A program made the translations under genes and the position numbers. Of a stretch of DNA of 64,000 bases, positions 31,100-40,242 are shown piece by piece (the stretch's first letter is position 1; every line of letters starts with the position of its first letter). This DNA comes from Acidobacteriota bacterium. GTDB lineage: Bacteria; Acidobacteriota; Terriglobia; Acidiferrales; UBA7541. The stretch covers positions 1 to 64,000 of the forward strand of contig JABCZD010000003.1 of assembly GCA_013289855.1 (NCBI GenBank), in the 5' to 3' direction. Under the pieces are notes generated by a model. It worked only from the letters and a program-made list of their open reading frames with translations. It did no database searches and was not told the origin of the DNA.

Positions 31100-32559
31100 C
31101 CTCTCGCTTCCGTTTCGTGCCGCGACAACACCATCGATATCTCGCCCACCGCGCGGCCCGTGGCGCCGCGACTCTCTTCCACCAGGCGTCGCGCCGTTTC
31201 TCCCATGCGTTTCATGCGCTGCGGATCCCGCAGCAGCTCAATCCACGCCACTCCCGCATCTTCGGGACTTGGCACCTGAATAGCGGCGTCCGCCGAAATA
31301 AACCGCGCCGCCATTTCAGAAAAATTTTCCATCGAGGGACCAAAAACCGGAATTTTCCCGAACGCCGCCGGCTCCAAAATATTATGCCCTCCAGAAGTCA
31401 CCAGCGAGCCTCCCACAAACGCCTCGTCGGCCACTCCGTACAGCGAAGCAAGTTCGCCAATACTGTCCAATAAAATTACTTTTACGTCGGCGCCTAACTG
31501 CACCGCGCCATTTTTCGCCATAGCCTGCGACGGCCCGGGAATTTGCAGCGTCGAACGCCGCACGAACTTGGTGTGAAAGTCCTCAATAAATTGTGCCGCG
31601 GCGTCGAAGCGTTCTGGTTTGCGCGGCGCCAGCACCAAAAGCGCCTTGGGAAATTCACCTTGCAGCGTACCGAAAGCGATCAACGCCAGCGGTTCTTCCG
31701 TTGCCACGATGCTGCCGGCCACGATGATCGGAGATCGCCCCAGCCGCGCAGCCTCTTCTGCCAGCCAGTTGGATAGCGGCGTAGCGGCAGGTATCGCGAG
31801 ATCATATTTCAAATTACCGGATACTTGGACGCGCTCGGAGGGAGCGCCCAGCGCCCGAATACGCTCGGCGTCCGTTTCGCTCTGCATCAGGAAAATGCTG
31901 GCGAACGACAGCGTACGCCGCAACAACGGCCGCAGATAAAATCCAAAAATCCCCAGAAAGCGCTGATATCGCGCAAACGAACGATCCGAAATCCGCCCGC
32001 TGACGAATGCTACGGGAACATTTTGTTTCGCAGCTTCCCGCAAGAAATTCGGCCAAATCTCCGTTTCGACAATCACCACAATCCTCGGCCGCACCGCCTG
32101 CAGCGCCCGGCGCACCGCAAACGTCCAATCCAACGGAAAGTATAGAAATCCGTCAGCAAAGTTCAGACGCTCCCGCGCCAGCGCCTGACCGGTAAGCGTA
32201 GTAGTCGAAACAATCAGCGGCCGCTCCGGATTCTCCTCCTTCAGCGTCCGCGCCAGCGCAACACTGGAAAGTACTTCCCCCACCGAAACCGCATGGAGCC
32301 AAATCGCTCCATCACCCTGTAGTGCGGGGCGCTTGGTTCTGAGCCCCGCGGTTTTTTCCGCCCCAACAGTTGAACCCACCGCAGCAGTTTTCTCAGTCCC
32401 CGCCGCCGATCCCGCCCCCCCGCCAATCCCCGGAAAAGAAAACCCTAGCCGTTCCCCCAAATTCGCGAGATATTTCCCATGCCGCGCGCTCTGTATCAGC
32501 CAGTACGGCGTCAATGCCAGCGCGGCTAGTCCCATCAATACGCTATAAATCAGAAACAC
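31096..32559 (-). CDS. waaA: Kdo transferase with in-frame REP-derived insertion
   Basis: 3-deoxy-D-manno-octulosonate transferase (GT30) links Kdo to lipid A. GTG start; N-terminal anchor 1-20; WLHAVSVGEVLSS (87-99) is the family acceptor site; later blocks include VETEIWPNFLREA, VSGRISDRSF, LMQSETDAERI, VAGSIVATEEPLAL and GGSLVTSGGHNILEPAAFGKIPVFGPS. At 487 residues it is about 50 longer than usual. The excess lies between the anchor helix and WLHAVS, where residues 66-83 (GAEKTAGLRTKRPALQGD) are encoded by a GTAG-foot palindrome. The insertion is in a surface linker, so activity is probably retained. First gene of the LPS operon. Confidence 0.94.
   Translation of the reverse strand: MFLIYSVLMGLAALALTPYWLIQSARHGKYLANLGERLGFSFPGIGGGAGSAAGTEKTAAVGSTVGAEKTAGLRTKRPALQGDGAIWLHAVSVGEVLSSVALARTLKEENPERPLIVSTTTLTGQALARERLNFADGFLYFPLDWTFAVRRALQAVRPRIVVIVETEIWPNFLREAAKQNVPVAFVSGRISDRSFARYQRFLGIFGFYLRPLLRRTLSFASIFLMQSETDAERIRALGAPSERVQVSGNLKYDLAIPAATPLSNWLAEEAARLGRSPIIVAGSIVATEEPLALIAFGTLQGEFPKALLVLAPRKPERFDAAAQFIEDFHTKFVRRSTLQIPGPSQAMAKNGAVQLGADVKVILLDSIGELASLYGVADEAFVGGSLVTSGGHNILEPAAFGKIPVFGPSMENFSEMAARFISADAAIQVPSPEDAGVAWIELLRDPQRMKRMGETARRLVEESRGATGRAVGEISMVLSRHETEARG
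32311..32364 (+). repeat. GTAG-foot palindromic repeat inside waaA, subtype W
   Basis: GTAG at 32319-32322 is followed by a hairpin (GCGGGGC ... GCCCCGC). The reverse complement aligns with 55533-55586 in argS at 43 of 54 positions by hand alignment, and both are read in the same frame. The subtype is distinct from the intergenic ones but has the same foot-plus-hairpin form. Confidence 0.85.
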
Positions 32560-32703
32560 GAATCGTAGCTCCGGTCTTTACTTTGCGAATTTACTTTGCG
32601 ATCGGTCGCGGCCCGCTGCCACTTTAATTCCGCCGAATAGGCACGCAACCGGTTCGCGGCACAGGGCAACCCTGCACTTCCCCAAGGAATCGAAGGCGTC
32701 AAG

Positions 32704-33399
32704 ATGAGTAAAAAACATTATAACCTGATGCCAAAGCTTCTCATCGCCATTCCGTGCGTCGCCGCGGTTTTTTTTATGAATGGCCGCTGGGCAACTTCGC
32801 AGGCCAGTGCGTCGCCGTACGCGGCCTTGCAGGGTGCCAAGCAGTCCCCACTGCAAACTTCCGCGCTGGAATCGCATGAGGGCATCACGATTTCCGCGCG
32901 TCCGTGGACGGACGCCGCGCTATACAAACAAAAATTCCCCAAGAAATCGCCGTTCGCCGCGGGCGTTCTGGCCGTCCAGGTGGCTTTCCGCAACGACTCC
33001 GATCAAAGCGTTAAAGTGGGGCTCGACCGCATCCGCCTTTCCTTTACTTTAGAAGACGATAGCCGCCAGGAATTGGAGCCCATGAAAGCCGCGGACGTCG
33101 CCGACGCCATCCTCCGGCCCGGCGGCAAGGATCCCACCGCGCGTCGCAGGCTGCCCGTTCCCATCACCCCGAGCAGCAGCAGCAAAGGCAAGGACTTTAC
33201 CGAGCTACAAAACCAAGCGCAAAACGCCGCCGTGCCTTCCAGCGTGGTAGCCGCCCACAGCACCGTACAAGGCCTTTTGTATTTTGACATGCAGGGCCAA
33301 TTCGATTTATTGCACACCGCCCACCTGTACATCCCCGATGTAACCCCGATGGGCAAACAGGAAGGCCTCACCTATTTCGAAATCGATCTGAGCCGCTGA
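32704..33399 (+). CDS. Exported hypothetical protein
   Basis: The 231-residue protein has a membrane/signal segment near residues 9-28 (MPKLLIAIPCVAAVFFMNG). The mature part has a single beta-rich domain (about 65-125: VLAVQVAFRNDSDQSVKVGL then RIRLSFTLEDDSRQEL). A Ser-rich linker (PITPSSSSKGKDF) and a second strand set (VQGLLYFDMQGQF ... LHTAHLYIP) follow. The pattern suggests an immunoglobulin-like exported domain. No family is recognised. It diverges from waaA with a gap of 144 bases. Confidence 0.65.
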   Translation: MSKKHYNLMPKLLIAIPCVAAVFFMNGRWATSQASASPYAALQGAKQSPLQTSALESHEGITISARPWTDAALYKQKFPKKSPFAAGVLAVQVAFRNDSDQSVKVGLDRIRLSFTLEDDSRQELEPMKAADVADAILRPGGKDPTARRRLPVPITPSSSSKGKDFTELQNQAQNAAVPSSVVAAHSTVQGLLYFDMQGQFDLLHTAHLYIPDVTPMGKQEGLTYFEIDLSR

Positions 33400-33431
33400 C
33401 CAATTCCCTCCAATAATTCCCAAAATGGTAC

Positions 33432-33460
33432 TTGACAAGGTAACTGCCGATCTGTTAATG
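33432..33460 (+). promoter_or_regulatory. Candidate promoter far upstream of uvrD
   Basis: A perfect TTGACA is followed after 17 bases by TTAATG (or TAATGT after 18). It lies over 430 bases before the uvrD start, so if real it makes a long leader or a separate small transcript. Confidence 0.35.
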
Positions 33461-33534
33461 TTCCTGTTGTAGAGAAGTGCGCCTCGCCGTCCTGCAACAA
33501 TTCCGTACTTTCACGGACCAGCTAACTCACACAG

Positions 33535-33598
33535 AATGAATACTTACATAACTGCTCATTCTAAAGAACTTTAAATCCTGTAGAATGCGCACTTACAA
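33535..33598. repeat. Direct and inverted repeat cluster AGAATG(N3)ACTTACA
   Basis: AGAATGAATACTTACA at about 33535 and AGAATGCGCACTTACA about 47 bases on share 13 of 16 positions. Between them TCATTCT forms an inverted partner of the first AGAATGA. The spacing near 47 bases and the dyad suggest a binding site for a dimeric regulator, or a decayed repeat. Confidence 0.35.
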
Positions 33599-33893
33599 AA
33601 ATCAACCCAGTGGGCCCCCTCGCACAGCGCAATTTGGAGTGCGGCGACTTGACGGCGCTTTCGCGTAGTAAGGACAGGGTCGCCCGCACCAACGTCACCA
33701 AGGTGTGTCACCAGGTGCGTCACCGCCCAACCAAGAACGCCAATCAACAATCGCATCAGGAATGATCAAGAATTCCCGACGAGCGCGTCGCCCGTCGCTA
33801 GCAACGTCTCTCCGTTCATTTGCGCGCGTCGTCTTGCTCGGCTACCATGACTAAGCACACAAAATTTCCAAAATAATTTCCTGAAACGGCTCA

Positions 33894-36155
33894 ATGCTCA
33901 CTCTCCTCAACGAATTGAATCCCGAACAACGCCTGGCCGCCGAAACCATCGATGGACCAGTCCTGATCCTCGCCGGCGCGGGCACCGGCAAAACTCGCGC
34001 CATCACCTTTCGCATGGCCAATATGATCGCCAGCGGCGTTTCGGCGGAATCGATTCTGGCGGTGACGTTTACCAACAAAGCCGCACAGGAGATGCGCAAT
34101 CGCGTCACCGATCTCCTCTTGCGCGCCGGATTTCCCCCGGCCCAGCCATGGCTTTCCACTTTCCATTCCTTGTGCGCGCGCTTCCTGCGCCGCGAAGCCG
34201 CCAACGCCGGCTTGCCGCGCGATTTCGCTATTTACGACGACGACGATCAGTGCGCCGCCGTGAAGTTGACCATGGCCGCGCTGCACATCGACGATGATTC
34301 GCTTACTCCGCGTAACGTGCTCAGCCGCATCAGCCACGCCAAAAATCACGGGCAGTCCGCCGAGCAGTTGCGCCGCGAAGCCATCGACCAGGACGGCCGC
34401 CGCGTAGCCGATCTTTTTGCCGGTTACGAAGAATTATTGGCGCAGAGCAACGCTGTGGATTTTGACGATTTGCTGCTACGCTCCGCGAAGCTCTTGCGTG
34501 AAAACCCGCAGGTCCGCGAACGATGGCAGCGCCGCTTCGCCTACATTCACGTCGACGAATATCAGGACACCAACCGCGTGCAGTACGAATTGCTGCGACT
34601 TTTAACCGGTCCGCACCAGAACTTGTGCGTCGTGGGCGACGAGGATCAATCCATCTACCGCTGGCGCGGCGCGGACGTCTCCATTTTGCTGAGCTTTTCG
34701 CGCGATTTTCCCAACGCCCGCGTCGTGAAGCTCGAACGCAACTACCGCTCCACGCAGAACATTCTCGATGCCGCCGGCGCGGTGGTCGCCAATAATCCCG
34801 AGCGCCTCGGCAAAGTCCTCAGCGCGGAAAATGGCGCGGGCGGCAACGTACGATACTTTGAAGCTCGCGATGCGCAAGCCGAGGCCGAGTTTGTCGCCGG
34901 TGAGTTGGAAAAACTCCAGAACGACGATCCCGACCAGACCTGCGCCGTCGAGTACCGCACCAACTTTCAATCGCGCGCCTTTGAAGAAGTCTTCCGCCGC
35001 CGCGGGCTGCGTTACAAACTGGTTGGCGGATTCAGCTTTTACGAGCGCGCGGAAGTAAAGGATGCGCTGGCCTACGTCCGTCTGGCCATGCATCCCGAAG
35101 ACGATATCGCCCTGCTCCGCGTGCTGAACGTTCCGCCGCGCGGCATCGGCAAGACCACCGTCGACGCCGTCCGCGAACTGGCTCGCACCGATGGCACTTC
35201 CCTCTGGGCGGCTATCGAGAAATTCGTTTCCGGCGCCGCGGCCGGACGCACCGTAACGCCGCTGCGCGCGTTTCAGGAAATGGTCGGCAAGTTGCTCGCA
35301 GCTCAGGCCAATCAGGCGCCGCCGGATTTTCTCCGCACCGTGCTCGACGAAACCGGCTACATGGAGATGCTCAAGGATCGCAATGCCCCGGAAGACGTCG
35401 CGCGCATCGAAAATCTTGAGGAACTCACTCGCGCCGTGGCGGAGAGCATCGACGCTGGCGAATCCTTCACCGATTTTCTCGATGCCGCAGCGCTCGTCAG
35501 CGACACCGATTCCTTTGAAGGCAAACCCGGCGTAACGCTGATTACCCTGCACAGCACCAAGGGCCTCGAATTCGATCACGTTTTTTTGACCGGCATGGAA
35601 GAAGGCATCTGCCCGCACAATCGCGCCATCAACGAAGAAAAAGGCATCGAAGAAGAACGCCGCCTGGTTTACGTGGGCATGACGCGCGCCCGCAAATCCC
35701 TAACGCTCACGCGCGCCATCTATCGCCGCATTTTCGGCAACGAACAGCAGATGCGCCAAGGCCTGCCTTCACGCTTTCTCGCGGAGATACCGAGTGAGCT
35801 TGTAGACACCGTGCGCGGCTCGCTGGCGGAAATTGGTGAGACGCGCCGCTACGAGCCCGATCCGGAATATTCGTATTCGGCCGACGAATTCCTGCGCCGC
35901 GTGCGCGGCAAGCCCACGCCCGCGGCCCCAGCCCCGCGACGCACACCCGCGCCGAGCAGTTTCGGCAGACCCGCAAGACGTGGCGCGGACGCCAATCCCA
36001 TGCTTGGCCGCAAAGTTCGCCATCCCGAATTCGGCGTCGGCACCGTAGTAGGCGTCGAGGGCGACGATGACGATGACCGCCGCGTCTCCGTAAGCTTCCC
36101 CGGTCGCGGCACAAAAAAATTCATCGAAAAGTACGCGCAACTGCAGCCCGCTTAG
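33894..36155 (+). CDS. UvrD/PcrA-type superfamily 1 DNA helicase
   Basis: This 3'-5' helicase has 753 residues. The Q-motif LNPEQRLAAE (8-17) and Walker A GAGTGKT (28-34) are followed by motif Ia/Ib (AVTFTNKAAQEM, STFHSLCARFLR). Motif II is HVDEYQDTNRVQYELL and motif III is VVGDEDQSIYRWRGAD. Later come YRTNFQSRAFEEVF, LITLHSTKGLEFDHVFLTGMEEG, and EERRLVYVGMTRARKSL (motif VI). The C-terminal KVRHPEFGVGTVVGVEG is the PcrA-type RNA-polymerase-binding Tudor-like module, so PcrA is the closer match. Role: nucleotide-excision and transcription-coupled repair. Confidence 0.95.
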   Translation: MLTLLNELNPEQRLAAETIDGPVLILAGAGTGKTRAITFRMANMIASGVSAESILAVTFTNKAAQEMRNRVTDLLLRAGFPPAQPWLSTFHSLCARFLRREAANAGLPRDFAIYDDDDQCAAVKLTMAALHIDDDSLTPRNVLSRISHAKNHGQSAEQLRREAIDQDGRRVADLFAGYEELLAQSNAVDFDDLLLRSAKLLRENPQVRERWQRRFAYIHVDEYQDTNRVQYELLRLLTGPHQNLCVVGDEDQSIYRWRGADVSILLSFSRDFPNARVVKLERNYRSTQNILDAAGAVVANNPERLGKVLSAENGAGGNVRYFEARDAQAEAEFVAGELEKLQNDDPDQTCAVEYRTNFQSRAFEEVFRRRGLRYKLVGGFSFYERAEVKDALAYVRLAMHPEDDIALLRVLNVPPRGIGKTTVDAVRELARTDGTSLWAAIEKFVSGAAAGRTVTPLRAFQEMVGKLLAAQANQAPPDFLRTVLDETGYMEMLKDRNAPEDVARIENLEELTRAVAESIDAGESFTDFLDAAALVSDTDSFEGKPGVTLITLHSTKGLEFDHVFLTGMEEGICPHNRAINEEKGIEEERRLVYVGMTRARKSLTLTRAIYRRIFGNEQQMRQGLPSRFLAEIPSELVDTVRGSLAEIGETRRYEPDPEYSYSADEFLRRVRGKPTPAAPAPRRTPAPSSFGRPARRGADANPMLGRKVRHPEFGVGTVVGVEGDDDDDRRVSVSFPGRGTKKFIEKYAQLQPA

Positions 36156-36583
36156 TGTCGACAGAATCGAATCACTATTTTTCCCGGCAGCTTGATGCGA
36201 TAGGTTTTCTGCGAGAAGGAATCATGGGTGATCTCGAAAACGTACTGCCTGACGAGATGAAACAAAATGCGACTGTGTGTGGGAGCGAACTTGTCCTGCC
36301 TTTTTCTGAGGCCTTGGGTGCTATCGCCCTTGCGACACAGTTTCGGATTGCGGTTCTAGGTTTGGAATCGTTCAAGATTCAAGCAAGCGGCTTGCAAACT
36401 ATCAGCTATTCGGGATACGACGACGATTTCCCAAGTCAGGGTGATTGGACGGCGTATGTCAACGCAATGAATAGCGAGGCCGAGCGATGGATAAGAGCCA
36501 ACCCACTCGACCGCGATCACGGCTACATTCTAACAACCACATCTGAGCGCGAGTTCGCCAAATTAAGATCCCGCATGGATTAG
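36155..36583 (+). CDS. Hypothetical protein overlapping uvrD stop
   Basis: Not recognised. The 142-residue soluble protein starts with GTG overlapping the uvrD TAG by one base. It is rich in acidic and aromatic residues and has no obvious motif, signal or membrane segment; the C-terminal half (SYSGYDDDFPSQGDWTAYVN) looks like a small alpha-beta domain. Composition is slightly more AT-rich than uvrD. The tight coupling suggests co-expression, but no functional link can be made. Confidence 0.55.
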   Translation: MSTESNHYFSRQLDAIGFLREGIMGDLENVLPDEMKQNATVCGSELVLPFSEALGAIALATQFRIAVLGLESFKIQASGLQTISYSGYDDDFPSQGDWTAYVNAMNSEAERWIRANPLDRDHGYILTTTSEREFAKLRSRMD

Positions 36584-36740
36584 TTTCAATGGCATTGAAA
36601 AGCCGAGCCTGCGCAAGTTTCCCTGGCGTCTGTTGCGTGATGGCGCGGCTCAGGATAGAGTGAGGCTCTTAAATTATTCTGCACGCTGCAGCGGGCAACG
36701 ACTGCCGCGCAAATTAACCGGCTGTGATCGGAGCGCCTGA

Positions 36741-38276
36741 GTGGGATCAGATCTCTTCCGCTGCAAGAGCATCGACCAACTGTTGTCCGACTGCGAAAAC
36801 GCTGAAGTTCCTTTAAAAAAATCTTTGGGCTGGATCAGCCTTACCTCCCTGGGCATCGGCGCGGTAATTGGCTCCGGCATTTTCACCATTATCGGCACAG
36901 CCATCGCGGGCCAAAAGTTCACCGCGTCCTCGATTTTGAATGCTCCGCTGCTGGAGTATCTGATTCACCACTCGCCATCGTTTGGGCGCCCGGGAGCTGG
37001 CCCGGCGATTGCCCTTTCATTCGTTCTCGTGGCCGTGGTTTGCGGTTTTGCTTCCGTCTGCTACGCCGAACTGGCCGCCATGATTCCGATTGCCGGCAGC
37101 GCGTACACCTATACCTACGCCACCATGGGCGAACTCATCGCCTGGATCATCGGCTGGGACTTAATCCTGGAATACGCCGTTAGCAACATGGCGGTGAGCG
37201 TGGGCTTCTCCCAGCACATCGTTAATTTATTCGATTGGTTCGGCTGGCACCCCAATCCGCGTTGGATTTCCCCGGCGTATCTGCCTTCCGGATTGCAGGA
37301 TCTGCAGGGTAACGACATCTACGGCCCGGGCTGGCACTTCGGCTTCAACTGGCCGGCGTTCATCATCGTGATGTTGCTGACCGTGGTGCTGGTCCGCGGC
37401 ATCCGCGAGTCCGCGCGCACCAACAACATCATGGTGCTGCTGAAAATCGTGGCCATCCTGGTGTTCGTCAGCTTTGCCTCGCGTTTTATTCATCCCGCGA
37501 ACTGGCATCCTTTCGCGCCCAACGGCTGGCCGGGCATTCTTACCGGCGGCTCGATCGTTTTTTTCACTTACATTGGATTCGATTCCGTCTCCACTGCAGC
37601 CGAAGAGTGCACCGAGCCGCAGCGCGACTTACCTATCGGCATCATCGCTACGCTGGTGGTGTGCACCATCCTCTACATCGCGGTGGTTGTCGTGCTTACC
37701 GGCCTGGTGCGCTGGGATACGCTGGTCGACGACGCCGCCCCGGTGGTGAACACTCTGAAGAAGCTGCACTTCTCCGGCGTGCGCCTGGTGGTCCTGATCG
37801 GTGCGCTGATGGGCATGATCTCTTCCCTGCTGGTCTTTCAACTCGGGCAAGCTCGCGTGTGGTTTGCCATGTCTCGCGATGGACTTTTTCCGAAAATCTT
37901 TTCCCGCGTGCATCCGCGCTATCAAACCCCTGCGTTTTCCACCTGGACCGCGGGATTTGTGGTGGGCATCCCAGCAGGAATCTTGGATATCGGCACGCTC
38001 GCCGACCTTTCCAATATCGGCACGCTGTTTGCCTTTGCACTTGTAGCCGGAGGAGTTTTGATCCTGCGCTACCGCGAACCCAACCGCCATCGTGCCTTCC
38101 GCGCCCCTGGCGGTCCCATCGCTCCCGTCATCACCATCTTCACCTGCCTGCTGCTGATGGCCGGCCTGCCCATCATGAATTGGATTCGTTTCTTCGTTTG
38201 GATGATCATAGGACTGGTGCTTTACTATTTGTATGGCAGCCGGAAGAGTACGCTGCGGGCAGCCAATCGAGCATAA
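36741..38276 (+). CDS. APC-family amino-acid permease (cationic amino acid transporter-like)
   Basis: This transporter has 511 residues, with a GTG start preceded by GGAG. About twelve membrane segments are present with the APC hallmark near the N-terminus (LGWISLTSLGIGAVIGSGIF). Further blocks are CYAELAAMIPIAGSAYTYTYATMGELIAWIIGWDLILEYA, VFFTYIGFDSVSTAAEECTEPQRDLPIGI and FSRVHPRYQTPAFSTW. The order and extra loop in the middle resemble the CAT/YfnA group. Substrate could be a cationic or branched amino acid. It appears monocistronic. Confidence 0.9.
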   Translation: MGSDLFRCKSIDQLLSDCENAEVPLKKSLGWISLTSLGIGAVIGSGIFTIIGTAIAGQKFTASSILNAPLLEYLIHHSPSFGRPGAGPAIALSFVLVAVVCGFASVCYAELAAMIPIAGSAYTYTYATMGELIAWIIGWDLILEYAVSNMAVSVGFSQHIVNLFDWFGWHPNPRWISPAYLPSGLQDLQGNDIYGPGWHFGFNWPAFIIVMLLTVVLVRGIRESARTNNIMVLLKIVAILVFVSFASRFIHPANWHPFAPNGWPGILTGGSIVFFTYIGFDSVSTAAEECTEPQRDLPIGIIATLVVCTILYIAVVVVLTGLVRWDTLVDDAAPVVNTLKKLHFSGVRLVVLIGALMGMISSLLVFQLGQARVWFAMSRDGLFPKIFSRVHPRYQTPAFSTWTAGFVVGIPAGILDIGTLADLSNIGTLFAFALVAGGVLILRYREPNRHRAFRAPGGPIAPVITIFTCLLLMAGLPIMNWIRFFVWMIIGLVLYYLYGSRKSTLRAANRA

Positions 38277-38289
38277 GAGGAATTGCGGG

Positions 38290-39150
38290 ATGCCGCGAGG
38301 GATTTGCAAGCAGCTGGTGAGCAAGGTAGCGGCGCTGCTGGTTGTGGCTGCCTTGTGCGCGTTTGCGCCAAGCCGCGCGCAAGCCTGGGGACGCAGCGGA
38401 CAAAAGCTGGTGGTCAGTCAGGCCATCGACACCTTGCCGCCGGAAATTCGCGGCTACTTCGAGGCCAACCGCTCCTTCCTGCTGCAGCACGTCAGCGATC
38501 CTCTGGACGCTCCCACAGCCAAGACCAACGCGGACCGGCGTAATCACTATCTATACCTCGACAAATACGGGCGCTTCCCTTTTGAGGCCTTGCCACGAAA
38601 CTACAAAGCCGCCGTGGCGAAACTGGGCAAGTGGAAACTGGAAGCTAACGGGCTGCTTCCGTGGCAGGTCGGCGTATACAGCCAGAAGCTAACCGAAGCG
38701 ATGAAGGCGGGACACTGGGAAGAAGTGAAAGTCGATGCCGCGATCCTGGCGCTGTACGTAGGGGAAACTGACGACCCGTTTCATACCACCGACAACTTTG
38801 ACGGCAAGCTCAGCGGCCAGTTGGGCATCGATGAACGCTTTGGCACCACGCTGGTAGATCGCTTTTCTTCGTTTTTCCCGATGCGCCCGAATGATGCCGC
38901 GTATATCCCCGACCCCACCGATCATGCCTTCGAGGACTGCCTCTCCTCGCACAGCTGGATCGAGAACGTGTTGCTTGCCGACCGCAATGCTCACCTGGGA
39001 CTGGCGTCTTACACCGACGAATTTTACGATCGCTTTTATAACCTCTCGGCAGCCATCCTGATCCGTCAGCTCTCGAATGCTGCGACGGATACCGGCTCTT
39101 ATTGGTTGACCGCCTGGATCAACGCCGGCAAGCCCCAACTGCCGCACTGA
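38290..39150 (+). CDS. Exported S1/P1 nuclease-like (zinc phospholipase C fold) protein
   Basis: Start at MPRGICKQLVSKVAALLVVA is chosen: AGAGGA lies ahead and it gives a signal peptide ending RAQA, so the mature chain begins W-G-R-S-G-Q-K. Zn-dependent S1/P1 nucleases and phospholipase C use the N-terminal Trp as a ligand. The second block G-E-T-D-D-P-F-H-T-T-D-N-F-D-G fits the H-x3-D metal site of the same fold. Other expected His/Asp ligands are less clear (ADRRNHYLYLDKYG may be one), so activity is uncertain. It follows the permease by 13 bases and could be co-transcribed. Confidence 0.65.
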   Translation: MPRGICKQLVSKVAALLVVAALCAFAPSRAQAWGRSGQKLVVSQAIDTLPPEIRGYFEANRSFLLQHVSDPLDAPTAKTNADRRNHYLYLDKYGRFPFEALPRNYKAAVAKLGKWKLEANGLLPWQVGVYSQKLTEAMKAGHWEEVKVDAAILALYVGETDDPFHTTDNFDGKLSGQLGIDERFGTTLVDRFSSFFPMRPNDAAYIPDPTDHAFEDCLSSHSWIENVLLADRNAHLGLASYTDEFYDRFYNLSAAILIRQLSNAATDTGSYWLTAWINAGKPQLPH

Positions 39151-39206
39151 GTTTTGTTTTCGTCCCGACTGCAATTTGTCGGCTTCGTCTCGAAAGGTCC
39201 ACTCCT

Positions 39207-40175
39207 TTGACCGCGCTCCCCATTCGCATCGCTTCTCTGCCCAAGGCCGAGCTGCACGTGCATCTCGAGGGCTCGCTGCAACCAGCGACAGTGGCGAAGA
39301 TTGCCGCGCGTCATGGCGTGCAGGTAACCGAAGAAGAAGTCCGCCAGCGCTACGCCTACAAAGATTTTGTGGAATTCATCGAAACTTTCAAATGGGTCAC
39401 CTCCTTCTTGCGCGAGCCGCCCGATTACGCGGTCATCGTGCGGGACTTCGCGGAGGCGCTGCACCAGCAGCATGTGGTCTACGCGGAGGTGACGCTTTCT
39501 ATCGGCGTGATGCAATTGCGCGGACAAAACCCGCAGGCCAATTTTGAGGCCATGCTCGAGGTCGCCGAAGAGTTTGAGTCGCGCGGTCTGCGCCTGCGCT
39601 GGGTGTGGGACGCGGTCCGGCAATTCGGCGTGGAAGCCGCCATGGCCGTCGTCGAAGCCGCTGGAAGTTGCCACAGCGAAAAAATTGTCGCCTTTGGTAT
39701 CGGCGGCGATGAACGCAGCATTCCCGCGCGGGAGTTTCGCGCGGTTTACGGCCGTGCCGCGGACCTGGGCATGCATCGCCTGATTCACGCTGGAGAAGTT
39801 GGCGGCCCGGAAAATATTCGCGAAGCCATCGACCACCTGCATGCCGAGCGCATCGGCCACGGCATCGCCGCCATTCGCGATCCGGCGCTGATGGATTTGC
39901 TGGCAGAGCGCCAAATCCCGCTGGAAATTTGTCCCGCGAGCAACATCTGCACCGGCGCCCTCGATCTGCAAATGGGCGTCGCCGCCGCAAAAATCGAACA
40001 GCATCCGCTGCCGCGGCTTTTTCGCCACGGAATTCCCATCGTGCTCTCCACCGATGACCCGACGATGTTCCACACCACGCTCACCGGTGAATACGAAAAC
40101 GCCTGGAAGATGGGCCTCAACAAGGCGGAGTTGGAGCGCCTGGTGGAAATGAGCTTTAACCACGCCTTCCGCTAG
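39207..40175 (+). CDS. Adenosine deaminase-family metal-dependent deaminase
   Basis: This amidohydrolase of the adenosine/adenine/aminodeoxyfutalosine deaminase group is 322 residues from a TTG start (AAAGG about 10 bases upstream). The frame also extends to 39102, into the end of the nuclease-like gene, with no supporting ribosome site. Metal and catalytic motifs are H-V-H-L-E-G-S-L (first zinc His pair), H-A-G-E-V-G-G-P-E, the I-G-H-G-I motif, and L-S-T-D-D-P-T-M-F-H (zinc Asp). The substrate may be adenosine or a menaquinone-pathway intermediate (aminodeoxyfutalosine); neighbours do not decide. purS follows 67 bases on. Confidence 0.9.
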   Translation: MTALPIRIASLPKAELHVHLEGSLQPATVAKIAARHGVQVTEEEVRQRYAYKDFVEFIETFKWVTSFLREPPDYAVIVRDFAEALHQQHVVYAEVTLSIGVMQLRGQNPQANFEAMLEVAEEFESRGLRLRWVWDAVRQFGVEAAMAVVEAAGSCHSEKIVAFGIGGDERSIPAREFRAVYGRAADLGMHRLIHAGEVGGPENIREAIDHLHAERIGHGIAAIRDPALMDLLAERQIPLEICPASNICTGALDLQMGVAAAKIEQHPLPRLFRHGIPIVLSTDDPTMFHTTLTGEYENAWKMGLNKAELERLVEMSFNHAFR

Positions 40176-40230
40176 CCGCTCTGGACGACGGCCCCTAGTC
40201 GACGGCCGCCGCCGATTTTTATCCCAATGT

Positions 40231-40236
40231 TATACT
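40231..40236 (+). promoter_or_regulatory. -10 box immediately upstream of purS
   Basis: A TATACT hexamer ends 6 bases before the purS ATG, which would place the transcription start at or next to the start codon, consistent with a leaderless mRNA. The -35 region is weak. Confidence 0.4.
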
Positions 40237-40242
40237 GGCGCC

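Larger units (their letters stand above)
33400..33893. other. Intergenic region upstream of uvrD with promoter-like and repeat motifs
   Basis: This gap of about 490 bases is long for this window and has no convincing gene; a 61-residue minus frame at 33571-33756 has no recognisable features. It contains a TTGACA box, a direct/inverted repeat set around AGAATG...ACTTACA, and a cluster of GTCACC/GGTG motifs near 33698-33723. The first could drive a long uvrD leader or a small RNA. Confidence 0.4.

Noticed and set aside
33571..33756. 61-residue minus frame
   Set aside because: No motif, no ribosome-binding site, and lies among repeat motifs.
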